64,000 nt of DNA from Sutcliffiella tianshenii (GTDB lineage Bacteria; Bacillota; Bacilli; Bacillales; Bacillaceae_I): NCBI RefSeq assembly GCF_016908565.1, contig NZ_JAFBED010000002.1, positions 607,587 to 671,586 of the forward strand, given 5' to 3'. Below the pieces are notes generated by a model. The model was given only the letters and a program-made list of their open reading frames with translations. It did no database searches and was not told the origin of the DNA. Made by a program: the position numbers and the translations under genes. Below, piece by piece: positions 16,953 to 26,673 of the stretch (position 1 is its first letter; each line of letters starts with the position of its first letter).

Positions 16953-18080
16953 CTATTCCTTTATCAGATTCATATATATTTCTTCATATTGTTCCACAAC
17001 ATGTCTCGAGCTGAACCTATCCTTGACGCGTTGAATGGAATTCTCTGAAAATCTTTTATGTAAATCCGGATCGCTTAAGATGGAAATTGCCTGTTCTGCG
17101 ATGTGATCCACTTCTCCCACTTCACTCAGATAGCCGGTGACACCATGGTCGATCACTTCAGGGATACCGCCGATATTGGTTCCGACTGAAGGCACTCCGC
17201 ATGCCATTGCTTCTAACAGTACCAGTCCAAAGCTTTCTTTTTCAGACAATAGCAATTTGAGGTCCGATATGGATAACAGGTCCTCCACATTCTCCTGTTT
17301 GCCTAAAAACAATACTTTATCTGATATCCCGAGATCTTTGACCAGTTTGCAAACCACTGAAATCTCCGGGCCGTCCCCAACGAGCAACAGTTTTGATGCC
17401 ACTTTCTTTTGAATGCGGTAAAAGGATTGGATCACATCCTCCACCCGTTTCACTTTACGGAAATTGGAGACATGAATGACCACTTTTTCTTCCGGTAGGA
17501 TGCCATATTGCTCTTTTAAGTCGGATGTATCCTTTTTATAATAGACCCTTTCATCGATGAAGTTATAAACAGTCCTGATCGATGAACGTGGCTGCAGAAG
17601 GTCATAGGTTTGCTGTACAAGTGATTCTGATACTGCTGTGACGACATCTGAGCCTTCAATTCCGAATCTGATCATGTCATTCAAGGAAGGATCGTAGCCA
17701 AGGACCGTGATATCCGTCCCATGAAGGGTGGTTACTATTTTCAGCTCATCGCCTGTCATTTTCTTTGCCAGATACGCGCATACAGCGTGTGGAATGGCAT
17801 AGTGGACATGAAGCAGGTCCAACTTCTCCCGCTTTGCCACCTCTGCCATTTTGCTTGCAAGTGCCAGGTCATATGGAGGGTATTGAAACACGGAATACTG
17901 GTTGACCTGCACTTCGTGATAATAGATGTTGCTATAGACCTTATTCAGTCTGAAAGGCATGCTCGAGGAGATGAAGTGGATTTCATGCCCTTTTTCCGCG
18001 AGGAGCTTTCCGAGCTCCGTTGCAATGACACCTGATCCCCCAACCGTAGGATAACAGGTGATTCCTATCTTGAGTTTCAC
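16953..18080 (-). CDS. bshA: Bacillithiol glycosyltransferase BshA
   Basis: First step of bacillithiol synthesis: joins UDP-GlcNAc and L-malate to GlcNAc-malate. It is a GT4 family retaining glycosyltransferase (375 aa). It has an N-terminal [19 protein letters not shown], the acceptor region and the donor-binding [23 protein letters not shown] 18080 starts immediately after the bshB1 TAA, with AGGTGGG ahead. Lying next to bshB1 and mgsA supports the assignment over a lipid glycosyltransferase. Confidence 0.94.
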   Translation of the reverse strand: MKLKIGITCYPTVGGSGVIATELGKLLAEKGHEIHFISSSMPFRLNKVYSNIYYHEVQVNQYSVFQYPPYDLALASKMAEVAKREKLDLLHVHYAIPHAVCAYLAKKMTGDELKIVTTLHGTDITVLGYDPSLNDMIRFGIEGSDVVTAVSESLVQQTYDLLQPRSSIRTVYNFIDERVYYKKDTSDLKEQYGILPEEKVVIHVSNFRKVKRVEDVIQSFYRIQKKVASKLLLVGDGPEISVVCKLVKDLGISDKVLFLGKQENVEDLLSISDLKLLLSEKESFGLVLLEAMACGVPSVGTNIGGIPEVIDHGVTGYLSEVGEVDHIAEQAISILSDPDLHKRFSENSIQRVKDRFSSRHVVEQYEEIYMNLIKE

Positions 18081-18794
18081 TTAAATCCCACCTATTAGAT
18101 CGTTATTTATGATCAGAGGAGCTTTAGCAAAGAATCCTTCCGCATAAACAGATCCTATTTGTTTTCCAAATACTTTTTCCCTGCTGATGACACTATCTAC
18201 ATATCCATTGGTCAACGGTGTGACTACACCATTTTCCCCGACCTCGAATTGACTTTCGTAAGCCATGAGGGCATTTGTCTTCTTATCAACATACTTTGTG
18301 ATATCTATGTAAAACTGGGCTTGATGCATTCCGTTTATCATATAAAAAAATAAGTTCTGGATCTTATGTGCTTCAAGACCATCATCATCAGCAGCAAATC
18401 TTCTTATGCCAGAGGAAAAAGCAGCCTCCTCCACTATTTTTGCACAATTGCCGTGATCTGGATGACGATCCTCCCAGTAAGGTGCAAATATGACTTTTGG
18501 CTTATATTTGCGAATGACAGATACTACTTCCTTGATATGTTCATCCGACAAGGTCAAGCCACGGTCGGGTAGATTCAGCTGTATTCTTGCATCCAACCCG
18601 AGAATTTCCCCGGCATGTTTTGCCTCCTTCTGACGGATGGCGACTGTACCGTTGGAGGATAGCTCAGCCATCGTCAAATCGCAGATGCCGACCCTCAATC
18701 CCTTTTCCTTATATTTTGCCAAAGTGCCAGCCATCCCGATCTCCACATCATCTGGGTGGGCGCCAAAGGCCAGTATGTCTAATGGTGCTGTCAT
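18081..18794 (-). CDS. bshB1: Bacillithiol N-deacetylase BshB1 (LmbE-like)
   Basis: Removes the acetyl group from GlcNAc-malate, the product of BshA. A zinc-dependent LmbE/PIG-L deacetylase of 237 residues with [16 protein letters not shown] (AHPDDxE, metal and base residues) and the second ligand set [14 protein letters not shown] 18794 overlaps the mgsA stop as ATGA. The next gene, bshA, starts at the base after the stop. The paralogue BshB2 is encoded elsewhere in bacilli. Confidence 0.94.
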   Translation of the reverse strand: MTAPLDILAFGAHPDDVEIGMAGTLAKYKEKGLRVGICDLTMAELSSNGTVAIRQKEAKHAGEILGLDARIQLNLPDRGLTLSDEHIKEVVSVIRKYKPKVIFAPYWEDRHPDHGNCAKIVEEAAFSSGIRRFAADDDGLEAHKIQNLFFYMINGMHQAQFYIDITKYVDKKTNALMAYESQFEVGENGVVTPLTNGYVDSVISREKVFGKQIGSVYAEGFFAKAPLIINNDLIGGI

Positions 18795-19204
18795 TGATCT
18801 CCCTCTTTTTCCTTTACCAGATTACGCCAGCCAAGCTCTCCGCGATCTAATCCATGTATCAGTATTTCTGCAGTGCCCATATTGGTTGCAAGAGGAATGG
18901 AGTATACATCCACCAGTCTAAGGAGCGCAGTGACATCTGGTTCATGCGGCTGAGCCGTCAATGGATCACGGAAAAAGATGACCATGTCCATCTGGTTTTG
19001 TGCGATCATCGCCCCGATTTCCTGGTCTCCCCCAAGTGGGCCGGATTGATAGCGGTGAATATTCAATCCTGTCGCTTCGGCGATTCGTAAACCTGTAGTC
19101 CCAGTTGCATATAATTCATGCTTTTTTAAGATTGGCTCATATGCTGTCGCAAACTGAATCATATCCGGCTTTTTCTTATCATGTGCAATTAATGCAATTT
19201 TCAT
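18791..19204 (-). CDS. mgsA: Methylglyoxal synthase
   Basis: Converts dihydroxyacetone phosphate to methylglyoxal and phosphate, relieving sugar-phosphate stress. 137 residues. [16 protein letters not shown] (phosphate loop), [12 protein letters not shown] and [15 protein letters not shown] (with the catalytic Asp of GGDQ) are all present. Its place beside bacillithiol genes is functionally sensible, since methylglyoxal is detoxified through bacillithiol. ATG 19204 has GGGGGAGA 5-6 bases upstream. Confidence 0.96.
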   Translation of the reverse strand: MKIALIAHDKKKPDMIQFATAYEPILKKHELYATGTTGLRIAEATGLNIHRYQSGPLGGDQEIGAMIAQNQMDMVIFFRDPLTAQPHEPDVTALLRLVDVYSIPLATNMGTAEILIHGLDRGELGWRNLVKEKEGDQ

Positions 19205-19216
19205 GGTTTCTCCCCC

Positions 19217-20026
19217 CTACTCGATGATATTTTCAAGTCCGTACACTAACATATCCAAAGTCATGATCGTCTCTACTGCAAGTTTGACTCCCGACATGAA
19301 GGATGCGCGGTTATATGAATCATGCTTGATAGTCAAAGATTGACCCTCACCGCCGAAGATGACCTCCTGATGGGCTACAAGACCAGGCAAGCGTACGCTA
19401 TGAATGCGGATGCCGTCTTTTGTTTCCGCACCTCTTGCACCTTTAAGCTGTTCTTCTTCATCCGGATGACCCTGCTTCTTTGCCTCACGTGTCTTGGAAA
19501 TCAATTCAGCAGTCTTGATGGCAGTACCTGAAGGAGCATCAAGCTTGCGGTCATGATGAAGTTCAATGATTTCGACATCCTGCAAATGCTTGGCAGCCAT
19601 CTGTGCAAATTTCATCATTAGGATGGCTCCGACCGCAAAGTTTGGAGCAATGATGACACCAGTCTTCTTTTCTTCAGCAAGCTGGGTCAGTTCTTTCAAC
19701 TCCTCTTCATTGAAGCCGGTTGTACCGACCACTGGACGGATTCCATGTTCGAGTGCCAGCCTTGTATGGAGTTTTCCGATTTCCGGGGTTGTAAGATCGA
19801 TAAGTACATCCGCCTCAACTGCAGCGAAACACTCGTTAGCATCCGTGAAAATTTTTGCATCCATCGAAGGGAAACCTTCCAATTCAGAAAGCTTCTTGCC
19901 CCCATTGACACGATCAAGGCAGGCAACCAATTCAAAATGTTCTGTTCTATGTATTAATTCCACTGCTTCACGGCCCATTCTTCCACGTGGACCTGCGAGT
20001 ATTATCTTGATAGTATTCATGTTCAC
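19217..20026 (-). CDS. dapB: 4-hydroxy-tetrahydrodipicolinate reductase
   Basis: Lysine/diaminopimelate pathway reductase; its product also leads to dipicolinate in spores. 269 residues with the nucleotide fold [14 protein letters not shown] and catalytic [18 protein letters not shown] keep GTG 20026, whose GAGGGG is 7 bases upstream and which overlaps the ypjD stop as GTGA. ATG 20020 is the alternative (267 aa). It sits between ypjD and mgsA as in B. subtilis. Confidence 0.95.
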   Translation of the reverse strand: MNMNTIKIILAGPRGRMGREAVELIHRTEHFELVACLDRVNGGKKLSELEGFPSMDAKIFTDANECFAAVEADVLIDLTTPEIGKLHTRLALEHGIRPVVGTTGFNEEELKELTQLAEEKKTGVIIAPNFAVGAILMMKFAQMAAKHLQDVEIIELHHDRKLDAPSGTAIKTAELISKTREAKKQGHPDEEEQLKGARGAETKDGIRIHSVRLPGLVAHQEVIFGGEGQSLTIKHDSYNRASFMSGVKLAVETIMTLDMLVYGLENIIE

Positions 20027-20376
20027 TCTTCTTCCCCTCTGTCTGTTTCAGATTCTATCCTCGTCCATCTGTCTTTGTCCCTTGTCTGGAATTTATGCAT
20101 CACCCTGTCATGCGCTTCCTGAAGATCTATATTCAAGCTGTTCGCAAAACAGATCAATACAAACAGGACATCTCCCATCTCTTCTTCCATCGTATTTTCT
20201 TTTTCTGTATTTTTTTTTGGTTTTTCTCCATAATAATGGTTAACTTCGCGGGATAGTTCCCCTAATTCCTCCGTCATCCTTGCCAGCATCGCAAGCGGGC
20301 TGAAGTACCCCTCTTTAAATTGTGAAATGTATCGATCCACCTCTTGTTGCATCTCTTTCATGGTCTTTTCAGTCAA
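20023..20376 (-). CDS. ypjD: MazG-like nucleotide pyrophosphohydrolase YpjD
   Basis: A single-domain MazG-type NTP pyrophosphatase (all-alpha, Mg-dependent), probably for house-cleaning of non-canonical nucleotides. Metal-binding [10 protein letters not shown] and [11 protein letters not shown] are intact. I choose TTG 20376 (117 aa). MTEKTMKEM then aligns with B. subtilis MSDKTMKDI, and AGGTGA lies 6 bases upstream. A GTG at 20385 would overlap that site. First gene of the ypjD-dapB-mgsA-bshB1-bshA-cca-birA unit. Confidence 0.9.
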   Translation of the reverse strand: MTEKTMKEMQQEVDRYISQFKEGYFSPLAMLARMTEELGELSREVNHYYGEKPKKNTEKENTMEEEMGDVLFVLICFANSLNIDLQEAHDRVMHKFQTRDKDRWTRIESETDRGEEE

Positions 20377-20438
20377 CTTTTTCACCTCATCCTCTCATGT
20401 TAGCTAAAACCGAATCATTTGACAAATAATTAATTTGA

Positions 20439-20468
20439 TTTACTTACCGTCTACATGTTTATTATAAT
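20439..20468 (+). promoter_or_regulatory. Sigma-A promoter of ypjC
   Basis: -10 TATAAT (20463-20468) with -35 TTTACT (20439-20444) at 18 bases. A perfect TTGACA also occurs at 20419-20424 but has no good -10 at 16-18 bases. The region is the divergent gap between ypjD and ypjC; no clear minus-strand promoter was found. Confidence 0.55.
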
Positions 20469-20506
20469 GAAATAGTTCAAAAATTCACTAGTTTTTGGAG
20501 GACACC

Positions 20507-21382
20507 ATGTTTAAAGGCATAAAAGCATCTAATATCTTCTTCATTTTACTTGGATCAGCGATCTTTGCATTCGGACTAGTCAACTTTAATATGCAGAACA
20601 ACCTTGCAGAAGGCGGTTTCACGGGAATCACACTATTGCTATTCTTCCTGTTTGAACTAGATCCATCCTACACCAACCTCATATTGAATATACCGATATT
20701 CTTTATCGGGTGGAAGCTGCTTGGTCGGAACACCTTTATCTATACAATGATCGGGACCATCAGCCTTTCAGTATTCCTCTGGATATTCCAGCGTGTTCCT
20801 TTGGTATTTCCGCCACTTGAGGATGACCTTGCCCTTGCGGCACTATTTGCAGGGGTTTTCATCGGGATCGGGCTCGGCATCATATTCCGCTATGGCGGGA
20901 CAACAGGCGGAGTGGATATCATCGCCAGGCTAGGACATAAGTATATCGGATGGAGTATGGGGAAAACCATGTTTCTGTTCGATGCCATCGTCATCATCCT
21001 GTCCTTGATCACCTATTTAAGCTATCAGGAAGCGATGTACACGCTTGTGGCTGTCTTTGTTGCGGCACGTGTCATCGATTTCATGCAGGAAGGTGCATAT
21101 GCAGCGAAAGGTGCAACCATCATTTCGGACAAGCATGAAGACATCGCATTGAGAATCAATCAGGAGATGGACCGCGGGGTTACCATCCTTCACGGTAAGG
21201 GTTCCTATTCAAAAGCCGAAAGAAATGTACTATACTGTGTAGTCGCCAAGAATGAACTCGTAAAACTTAAAAACACCATCACCTCCGTCGACCCGCATGC
21301 GTTCGTAGCCGTAAGCGATGTCCACGACGTACTCGGGGAAGGCTTCACCTTGGATGAAAACAAAAACCCATTGGAAAGATAA
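20507..21382 (+). CDS. ypjC: YpjC, YitT-family membrane protein with DUF2179 tail
   Basis: About five membrane segments (from FFILLGSAIFAFGLVNF at ~9-27 through YTLVAVFVAARVIDF) are followed by a soluble DUF2179-type C-terminal domain (RGVTILHGKGSYSKAERNVLYCVV...). RYGGTTGGVDIIARL is typical of the YitT family. Substrate unknown. ATG 20507 (291 aa) has GGAGG 6 bases upstream. The open frame could begin at TTG 20495, but that codon forms part of the ribosome site. One of the few plus-strand genes here; it ends at a bidirectional terminator. Confidence 0.88.
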   Translation: MFKGIKASNIFFILLGSAIFAFGLVNFNMQNNLAEGGFTGITLLLFFLFELDPSYTNLILNIPIFFIGWKLLGRNTFIYTMIGTISLSVFLWIFQRVPLVFPPLEDDLALAALFAGVFIGIGLGIIFRYGGTTGGVDIIARLGHKYIGWSMGKTMFLFDAIVIILSLITYLSYQEAMYTLVAVFVAARVIDFMQEGAYAAKGATIISDKHEDIALRINQEMDRGVTILHGKGSYSKAERNVLYCVVAKNELVKLKNTITSVDPHAFVAVSDVHDVLGEGFTLDENKNPLER

Positions 21383-21387
21383 ACAAG

Positions 21388-21425
21388 GAAAAGCTCCGTT
21401 GAATGATATTCAGCGGAGCTTTTCT
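21388..21425 (+). terminator. Bidirectional terminator between ypjC and the metallopeptidase gene
   Basis: GAAAAGCTCCGTTGAAT pairs almost fully with ATTCAGCGGAGCTTTTC, with T-rich flanks on both strands. It serves the two convergent genes. Confidence 0.88.
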
Positions 21426-21459
21426 TTTGGGACAGATCCCCTGTTCCATACAAATTGCA

Positions 21460-22134
21460 TCATTCCCTGTTTCCCAGGTAAATGAGTATAAATCGTGCAA
21501 GCTCTGCCACCGCCACAGCTGCCGCAGCCACGTATGTAAAAGCAGCAGCATTCAGTACTCTCTTTGTTTCCCGTTCCTCATTATTGTTGATGATCCCAAG
21601 TGAGATCACTTGATCCATCGCCCTGTTTGATGCATCAAACTCAACAGGCAGTGTCACAAGCTGAAACAACACTGCCCCTGCCATAAAGATGATTCCGAGC
21701 AGGATCAGGTTGTTCAACCCGAAAATCAATCCTGCAAAAATGATAAAGAAGGACATATTGGAGCCAAGGCTGGCAATCGGAACCAAAGCGTGACGAAATC
21801 TCAAAAAGGCATATGCCTGTTCATCCTGGAAGGCATGCCCCACTTCATGTGCTGCAATGGCCGCACCTGCAATGGATGTACCATGAAAATTCTGTGAGGA
21901 TAATCGCACACTCTTGCTTCTTGGATCATAGTGGTCCGTCAACACGCCCCTGGATTCTTCCACACGCACATCATACATCCCATTATCATGGAGAATTCTT
22001 GTGGCAACCTCTGCTCCCGTCAAACCTGACGAGGAAGGAACCTTTGAATATTTTTTATAGGCTCTTTTCACCCTTGACTGTGCCCAAAGTGGGACAATCA
22101 GAAGTATCGCAAAGTAAATTAAGTATAGACCCAT
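21460..22134 (-). CDS. Membrane zinc metallopeptidase, YugP type
   Basis: A 224-residue integral membrane protein of the neutral zinc metallopeptidase family (YugP-like). HEVGH (residues 106-110 of the chosen start) supplies zinc ligands and the catalytic Glu. EFDAS after LVTLPV probably supplies the third ligand. Membrane segments occur at ~3-20, ~135-175 and near the C-terminus. ATG 22134 has AAGGAGG 11 bases upstream; the frame is open to 22182 but without a site there. It lies next to ypjB and ypjA. Substrate unknown. Confidence 0.85.
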   Translation of the reverse strand: MGLYLIYFAILLIVPLWAQSRVKRAYKKYSKVPSSSGLTGAEVATRILHDNGMYDVRVEESRGVLTDHYDPRSKSVRLSSQNFHGTSIAGAAIAAHEVGHAFQDEQAYAFLRFRHALVPIASLGSNMSFFIIFAGLIFGLNNLILLGIIFMAGAVLFQLVTLPVEFDASNRAMDQVISLGIINNNEERETKRVLNAAAFTYVAAAAVAVAELARFILIYLGNRE

Positions 22135-22233
22135 AAGCTTGAGACCTCCTTTTGGCCTTTTATGTATGATGCTATACCCCATTAGGATTCTTTAAGAAAC
22201 ATCATTTTATTCCTACATGGGCCAGAGGGATGG

Positions 22234-22268
22234 AAAAAGGGATGAAGCCATATGGCTTCATCCCTTTA
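22234..22268 (-). terminator. Terminator of ypjB
   Basis: Minus strand AAAGGGATGAAGCC-ATAT-GGCTTCATCCCTTT: a perfect 14-bp stem followed by TTCC with a T-run overlapping the 3' arm. Confidence 0.88.
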
Positions 22269-22281
22269 GTTCACCTATACA

Positions 22282-23079
22282 TTATAGTTTCTCTGTTTTC
22301 CGCTTCGCCCTTTTTCTGTCCGCGTTAAATTTTCTCCATCCTACATAGGACAACGTAAGGAAGATGATGCTGCCTGTCGAAATCATCACCCAGATAAGGG
22401 ATGGATCAGTCTCATCCTCTTTCAGTTCCTTGAACAATGACTTAAGGTCGGCCTCGATGACTGCCAGGTCTTCCGCACTTTCCGGACTGGAAAGCAACTG
22501 TTCACGGTTTTCATTCAAATATGCGATATGTGAATCGACCTTATGGATGAATTCAGGTTTGACATCCATTTTCAAACTCGGATGAATCAGGTCATAGTTC
22601 AGTAAAAGCCGCTGATACAGTGTCTGATAGGATTCACTGTTCCTCGTTTCAATCGAATCCTTCAATTGATTGAAGGTTGTGATGATCGGATCCTCCATCT
22701 CCGTCCATAAAGGTTGATGCTCAGATGTCATCGCATCTACCACCAATCGGAGCCTAGTCAAAGCACGCACCTTTTCCTCATGGGGCAAGTTGATATCCGA
22801 TAGGGACGCCATCGATTTATCATGGACAAGGGTAATGATCCGAACTTGATCCATCGGCATCATCGGATCATTCACCATCACTTTTGTAAATTCGTCAGAA
22901 AAAATATCAAGTAAATTATGCGCTTCTACATACCGTTCGTTTTTCACTAGTTGTAGCGCGTCATCAGTCAATATGTTCAATTTTAAAGGGTGTACATTTT
23001 CATTGGAGCGTGCCGCTGAATTAGTTGGTATCGCAAGTAGTAATAATAATAAGATGACTGTAAACCTTTTCCCTATCAT
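22282..23079 (-). CDS. ypjB: Sporulation protein YpjB
   Basis: 265 residues: an N-terminal signal peptide (VILLLLLLAIPTNSAARS), a helical extracytoplasmic domain of ~200 residues, and one C-terminal membrane segment (LIWVMISTGSIIFLTLSYVGW) before a basic tail. This is the YpjB family architecture, reported to be sporulation linked. No enzymatic motif. It follows ypjA and precedes a strong terminator. The assignment combines topology with synteny. Confidence 0.85.
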   Translation of the reverse strand: MIGKRFTVILLLLLLAIPTNSAARSNENVHPLKLNILTDDALQLVKNERYVEAHNLLDIFSDEFTKVMVNDPMMPMDQVRIITLVHDKSMASLSDINLPHEEKVRALTRLRLVVDAMTSEHQPLWTEMEDPIITTFNQLKDSIETRNSESYQTLYQRLLLNYDLIHPSLKMDVKPEFIHKVDSHIAYLNENREQLLSSPESAEDLAVIEADLKSLFKELKEDETDPSLIWVMISTGSIIFLTLSYVGWRKFNADRKRAKRKTEKL

Positions 23080-23139
23080 CGCTTGTCCCTCCCATATTCT
23101 CTAGTAGATAATTATGAGATATGGGACAAGGTTAGAACT

Positions 23140-23736
23140 TTATTGCAGAGATAACTTTTGACGGTTGCTTCTAATTGAAAAATAGTAAGCGGTCGCAATG
23201 GAGAAAATGCTGAGCCAGAAAGTGAAATAGCCGATCTCGGACATATACTTCACAAGACTGCCGTACCAAGGCATCATTTTAAACACATAATCAATCACAT
23301 CATTATGTAATGTCCATATGGCTGCCACAACAAGATGCCACATTGTGAATCGATAGTATGGGCTGTAAAGGATCCCCTGAACGGCCATTGCACCGTGCGA
23401 GACGATCAGCATATACCCTTCTATCGGAAGCTCTCCTGTTTCCATCAGGGTCAGTATATTCATCACAACTGCCCATATTCCGTATTTCACAAGTGTGACG
23501 ATTGCAAGGGCTTCCATCAGCTTGAAATTCCTCTTTAAGATAAATCCAATAAGCACAAAGACAAAAAAGAGGCTTGCGGTAGGGCTATCAGGCACAAATA
23601 TCAGAAAGATCGGTGGCGTCTCTTTAAGCTGGACGCCGTACCAAATGTACCCGTAAACTGTGCCCAAGACATTGATAATGAGTACACTCCAAAGCATGAA
23701 TGGTGTCCTCAAAAGATAGATAAACCAATTTAGCAT
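23140..23736 (-). CDS. ypjA: YpjA, DUF1405 membrane protein
   Basis: 198 residues with about six membrane helices (FMLWSVLIINVLGTVYGYIWY, FFVFVLIGFIL, IVTLVKYGIWAVVMNILTL, and others). This fits the DUF1405 family, found next to qcrABC in bacilli. Conserved polar positions (PDSPTAS, SHGAMA, HNDVIDY) could be functional, but no role is known. It lies 111 bases past qcrC, behind a terminator, and is followed by ypjB. Confidence 0.87.
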   Translation of the reverse strand: MLNWFIYLLRTPFMLWSVLIINVLGTVYGYIWYGVQLKETPPIFLIFVPDSPTASLFFVFVLIGFILKRNFKLMEALAIVTLVKYGIWAVVMNILTLMETGELPIEGYMLIVSHGAMAVQGILYSPYYRFTMWHLVVAAIWTLHNDVIDYVFKMMPWYGSLVKYMSEIGYFTFWLSIFSIATAYYFSIRSNRQKLSLQ

Positions 23737-23789
23737 CGTTTTTCCTCACTTTTTATTGAAAGAAGTAGAATTATGTAATTTGAGTATAC

Positions 23790-23819
23790 AAAAAAACTGG
23801 CTATGATAGCCAGTTTTTG
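23790..23819 (-). terminator. Terminator of qcrABC
   Basis: AAAAACTGGCTAT-(CA)-ATAGCCAGTTTTT with T-runs on both strands, 30 bases past the qcrC stop. Confidence 0.9.
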
Positions 23820-23847
23820 TTGTCAGTAGAAAGAGAATAAGTGAAGA

Positions 23848-24639
23848 TTATTCTGATTCTGCTGCTAATTTATTCATCTCAACCAGGTATTCACCAAGTT
23901 TTTGAGCTTCTTCATCCGTACCTTTGAAGATACCGCCAGGCATTGTGCCGACACCCTCTTTAGCGATCTTGGCATAATCCTCTGGAGCATAATCAGGATT
24001 GTCGAGTAGGTTTGCACCCATAGCCCCGCCTTGAAGGTTGTTTCCATGACAGGAAAGACAAGTGTTATCCTGCATGATTACATAGCCTTCAGCCGTCTCA
24101 TCGATTTCGATGTTCAGCTCATCCGTGATTTCCCCTTGCTTTGCAGCAGCTTCCCAGTCATGGGAATCAACAGACTGCCAAGTCAAGAAGAAGATGGACG
24201 CGATACCTAATAGCATAAGTCCTGTAGCGATCGGGCGCTTGCTTGGGCGGCGTTCCGGGCCACGATCCAAAAATGGAGCAAGTAGCAGGGCACCGAAAGC
24301 AAGGCCAGGCATAACCATCGCACCGATTACAGTGTATGGACCAGCTGCATAACGATATTTAAGTAGCTCGTATAAGAATAAAAAGTACCAGTCTGGTAAT
24401 GGAATGTAACCAGTGTCAGTAGGATCTGCTATACGCTCTAGAGGCGAAGCATGTGCGACAGTCAAGCATAAGAATGCAATTAGAAATACCGCTCCTACCA
24501 TCCATTCTTTAAGAAGGAAGTTTGGCCAAAACGCTTCCGTTTTACCAGGAAACTCTGAGTAGTCTTTCGGAATATTTGGCTTACGGGTTGCAGGGACACG
24601 AGAGTCACCGACAAACTTCATACCTTTTCCTCTATGCAT
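23848..24639 (-). CDS. qcrC: Menaquinol-cytochrome c reductase, cytochrome b/c subunit
   Basis: The fused subunit of the Bacillus bc complex: residues ~1-150 correspond to subunit IV of b6f (membrane helices, PDWYFLFLYELLKY). The C-terminal ~90 residues are a cytochrome c domain with the haem motif CLSCHG and a later Met ligand (VGTMPGG). 263 residues. It passes electrons from menaquinol to cytochrome c. MHRGKGMKFVGDSRVPA matches the B. subtilis start. Last gene of the operon. Confidence 0.97.
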   Translation of the reverse strand: MHRGKGMKFVGDSRVPATRKPNIPKDYSEFPGKTEAFWPNFLLKEWMVGAVFLIAFLCLTVAHASPLERIADPTDTGYIPLPDWYFLFLYELLKYRYAAGPYTVIGAMVMPGLAFGALLLAPFLDRGPERRPSKRPIATGLMLLGIASIFFLTWQSVDSHDWEAAAKQGEITDELNIEIDETAEGYVIMQDNTCLSCHGNNLQGGAMGANLLDNPDYAPEDYAKIAKEGVGTMPGGIFKGTDEEAQKLGEYLVEMNKLAAESE

Positions 24640-24675
24640 TCATGTTCCCCTCCTTTGTTATCAAAAGTATAAATC

Positions 24676-25350
24676 TTATAGTGGACCTGAGATACCTTGT
24701 TTACGGATCATGACAAAGTGAGCTCCCATTAGTCCGAAAAGAGCTGCAGGCAGGAAGAATACATGAATCGCAAAGAAACGGGTCAATGTTTGGGCACCGA
24801 CGATTTCAGGGTGACCAGCAAGCAATGTCTTGACTGCCGTACCAATTACCGGAGTTGCCTCTGCAATCTGCAATCCTACCTTTGTTGCGAATAACGCTTT
24901 CATATCCCAAGGCAATAAGTAACCTGTAAAACCAAGACCTAACATGACGAAGAAGATCAATACTCCGACAACCCAGTTAAGTTCACGTGGTTTTTTATAT
25001 GCACCTTGGAAGAAAACACGTAACGTATGTAAGAACATCATTACAATTACAAGACTTGCTCCCCAGTGATGCATACCGCGCACGATTTGTCCGAACGCTA
25101 CTTCATTTTGTAAGTAATATACCGATTCCCAAGCATTTTTGATATCTGGAACGTAATACATAGTCAAAAACATTCCGGATAAAACTTGAATGACCGTCAC
25201 GAAGAATGTCAATCCGCCGAAACAGTATACAAATGCAGAGAAATGATGAGCAGGGTTTACGTGTTCAGGAACTTCATGATCTGCAATATCCCGCCACATC
25301 GGCGTAATATCTAATCGTTCGTCAACCCAATCATAAATCTTATTTAACAA
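24676..25350 (-). CDS. qcrB: Menaquinol-cytochrome c reductase, cytochrome b6 subunit
   Basis: 224 residues with four membrane helices carrying two b haems (conserved His pairs in HHWGASLVIVMMFLH and FFAIHVFFLP). Cys43 (VYCFGG) is the site of the extra covalently bound haem known in b6-type proteins. PWDMKALFATKVG is the family quinone-site region. Starts 3 bases past qcrA. Partner of QcrA and QcrC in menaquinol oxidation; the menaquinone genes menG and hepS/T are in the same window. Confidence 0.97.
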   Translation of the reverse strand: MLNKIYDWVDERLDITPMWRDIADHEVPEHVNPAHHFSAFVYCFGGLTFFVTVIQVLSGMFLTMYYVPDIKNAWESVYYLQNEVAFGQIVRGMHHWGASLVIVMMFLHTLRVFFQGAYKKPRELNWVVGVLIFFVMLGLGFTGYLLPWDMKALFATKVGLQIAEATPVIGTAVKTLLAGHPEIVGAQTLTRFFAIHVFFLPAALFGLMGAHFVMIRKQGISGPL

Positions 25351-25353
25351 TTA

Positions 25354-25863
25354 TTACGCCTCCCCTTTAGGTTTCGCTCTACCAAGATACACTGTTCCAT
25401 CCTTCACTTCATGCTCGTACACATCCAGTGGAGCTAGTGGTGGTGTATTAGGTACGTTTTTACCGTCTTTTTCATATAAGCCATAGTGACATGGACAGAA
25501 GAATCTGTTCGGATTCGCCGGGTCGGATGCCCAGTTTACTGTACAGCCAAGATGCTTACATACTGGAGATAAAGCAACAATATTGCCGCTTCCATCCTTG
25601 TAGATCCAAGCTGTTCTTGGTTCTTCGGATTCATACCACGCATCAACCTGTTCAATTTTGAAGTTGAAGCTTTGTGGCTCATTAGTTAATTCGCTTTCTT
25701 CACAGACAGCTACCATATCTTGACCTGTACCAGTTTTTAGAACTGGGTCAATTGCAAAACGAACCATTGGCATTAGCATACCTGCAGCCATGAATCCGCC
25801 TACACCAGTAAGGGTATAGTTTAAAAATTGACGTCTAGACACACGATGGTTTTTTTCACTCAT
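25354..25863 (-). CDS. qcrA: Menaquinol-cytochrome c reductase, Rieske iron-sulfur subunit
   Basis: 169 residues. The N-terminus has a twin-arginine signal (SRRQFLNYT) and membrane anchor (GVGGFMAAGMLMPMV). The 2Fe-2S cluster is held by CKHLGC and CPCHYG. The start is ATG 25863, with GGGGGG/AGAGGGG 8 bases upstream, 12 codons inside the longest open frame. First gene of qcrABC, with a promoter at 25942-25970. Confidence 0.96.
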   Translation of the reverse strand: MSEKNHRVSRRQFLNYTLTGVGGFMAAGMLMPMVRFAIDPVLKTGTGQDMVAVCEESELTNEPQSFNFKIEQVDAWYESEEPRTAWIYKDGSGNIVALSPVCKHLGCTVNWASDPANPNRFFCPCHYGLYEKDGKNVPNTPPLAPLDVYEHEVKDGTVYLGRAKPKGEA

Positions 25864-25941
25864 TGTTTTTCCCCCCTCTATAGAAAAAACTAAGTCCAAA
25901 CGGACAGTAGGTTATAACACATAGAAAACTAGGACATTCTC

Positions 25942-25970
25942 ATGATATATCAATCTTCGCCCAAGGTCAA
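25942..25970 (-). promoter_or_regulatory. Sigma-A promoter of qcrABC
   Basis: -35 TTGACC (25965-25970, 5/6), 17-base spacer, -10 TATCAT (25942-25947, 5/6), 79 bases before the qcrA start. The rest of the 224-base gap to ypiF shows only A/T-rich sequence. Confidence 0.75.
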
Positions 25971-26087
25971 TAATCTCCTTGATTGAAATAATGGCAACCT
26001 TGTGACTTATTTTGTACATCTAAAGGAACTTCATACCATAGGAATACTTTTTTACTATTGTAAATAGAATTTTTTCCGTTTTTCCGC

Positions 26088-26543
26088 TTACTGCTGCCAT
26101 TTTTGGATGAACATCGGAAGAAGCTGGTTCATCTGATCCTGGATGATTTTTTGTTTATATTTCTCCTCCATATCTTCAAGCGGAATGGCAGGAAGCCAGA
26201 CAAGCTTACCTTCAAGCTCATTCTCTTTCTGGTTCCATACACTGTCTGAAGTCAAAAGAAAGACATGCTTCATATCGCTCTTGATGTGTGCCACAAATTC
26301 ATTCAACCTCTCCAGCTTTGACTCAAGGGAATTTTTATGTAAATAGGAGTAGGATGGCATCAATATTACTCTTCCTTTAAATTGCCTTTCCAATTCATGA
26401 CTGAGGATCGTGATGTATTCACCATGTGATGCCATCGTTTTGATTTCTCCCTCAAAGGTTATCGGGATCAAGGGTATCACGGCTGTATCGATATATTCCT
26501 TCGCTTGCACATATTGGGACATATCCTTGCTTGTCCATTTCAT
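26088..26543 (-). CDS. ypiF: YpiF, DUF2487 family protein
   Basis: 151 residues (ATG 26543; an in-frame ATG at 26552 has a poorer context). MKWTSKDMSQYVQAKEYIDTAVIPL matches the YpiF start. A soluble alpha/beta protein of unknown function (DUF2487), always near qcrABC in bacilli. No catalytic residues recognised. It has a terminator before it and the qcr promoter after it, so it may be a single-gene unit. Confidence 0.85.
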   Translation of the reverse strand: MKWTSKDMSQYVQAKEYIDTAVIPLIPITFEGEIKTMASHGEYITILSHELERQFKGRVILMPSYSYLHKNSLESKLERLNEFVAHIKSDMKHVFLLTSDSVWNQKENELEGKLVWLPAIPLEDMEEKYKQKIIQDQMNQLLPMFIQKWQQ

Positions 26544-26626
26544 GACTATCATCTCATTTCTGATTTAAAGTAACTTTACAAATGCAGGTCACTTCCTAAT
26601 ATAAGTTTTATATTTTGGAAGGTCAA

Positions 26627-26662
26627 ATAATAAAACCCTGCCAGGGTCGGCAGGGTTTTATT
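26627..26662 (-). terminator. Terminator of ypiA-ypiB
   Basis: AATAAAACCCTGCC pairs with GGCAGGGTTTTATT around AGGGTC: a 14-bp stem with T-rich ends on both strands, 12 bases past the ypiB stop. Confidence 0.9.
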
Positions 26663-26673
26663 GATTGGTGGGC

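Noticed and set aside
20419..20424. TTGACA upstream of ypjC as the true -35
   Set aside because: The only good -10 (20463-20468) is 38 bases away; the hexamer is probably coincidental.
25864..26087. Unrecognised small gene in the qcrA-ypiF gap
   Set aside because: No open frame with a ribosome site; only a sigma-A promoter is found.
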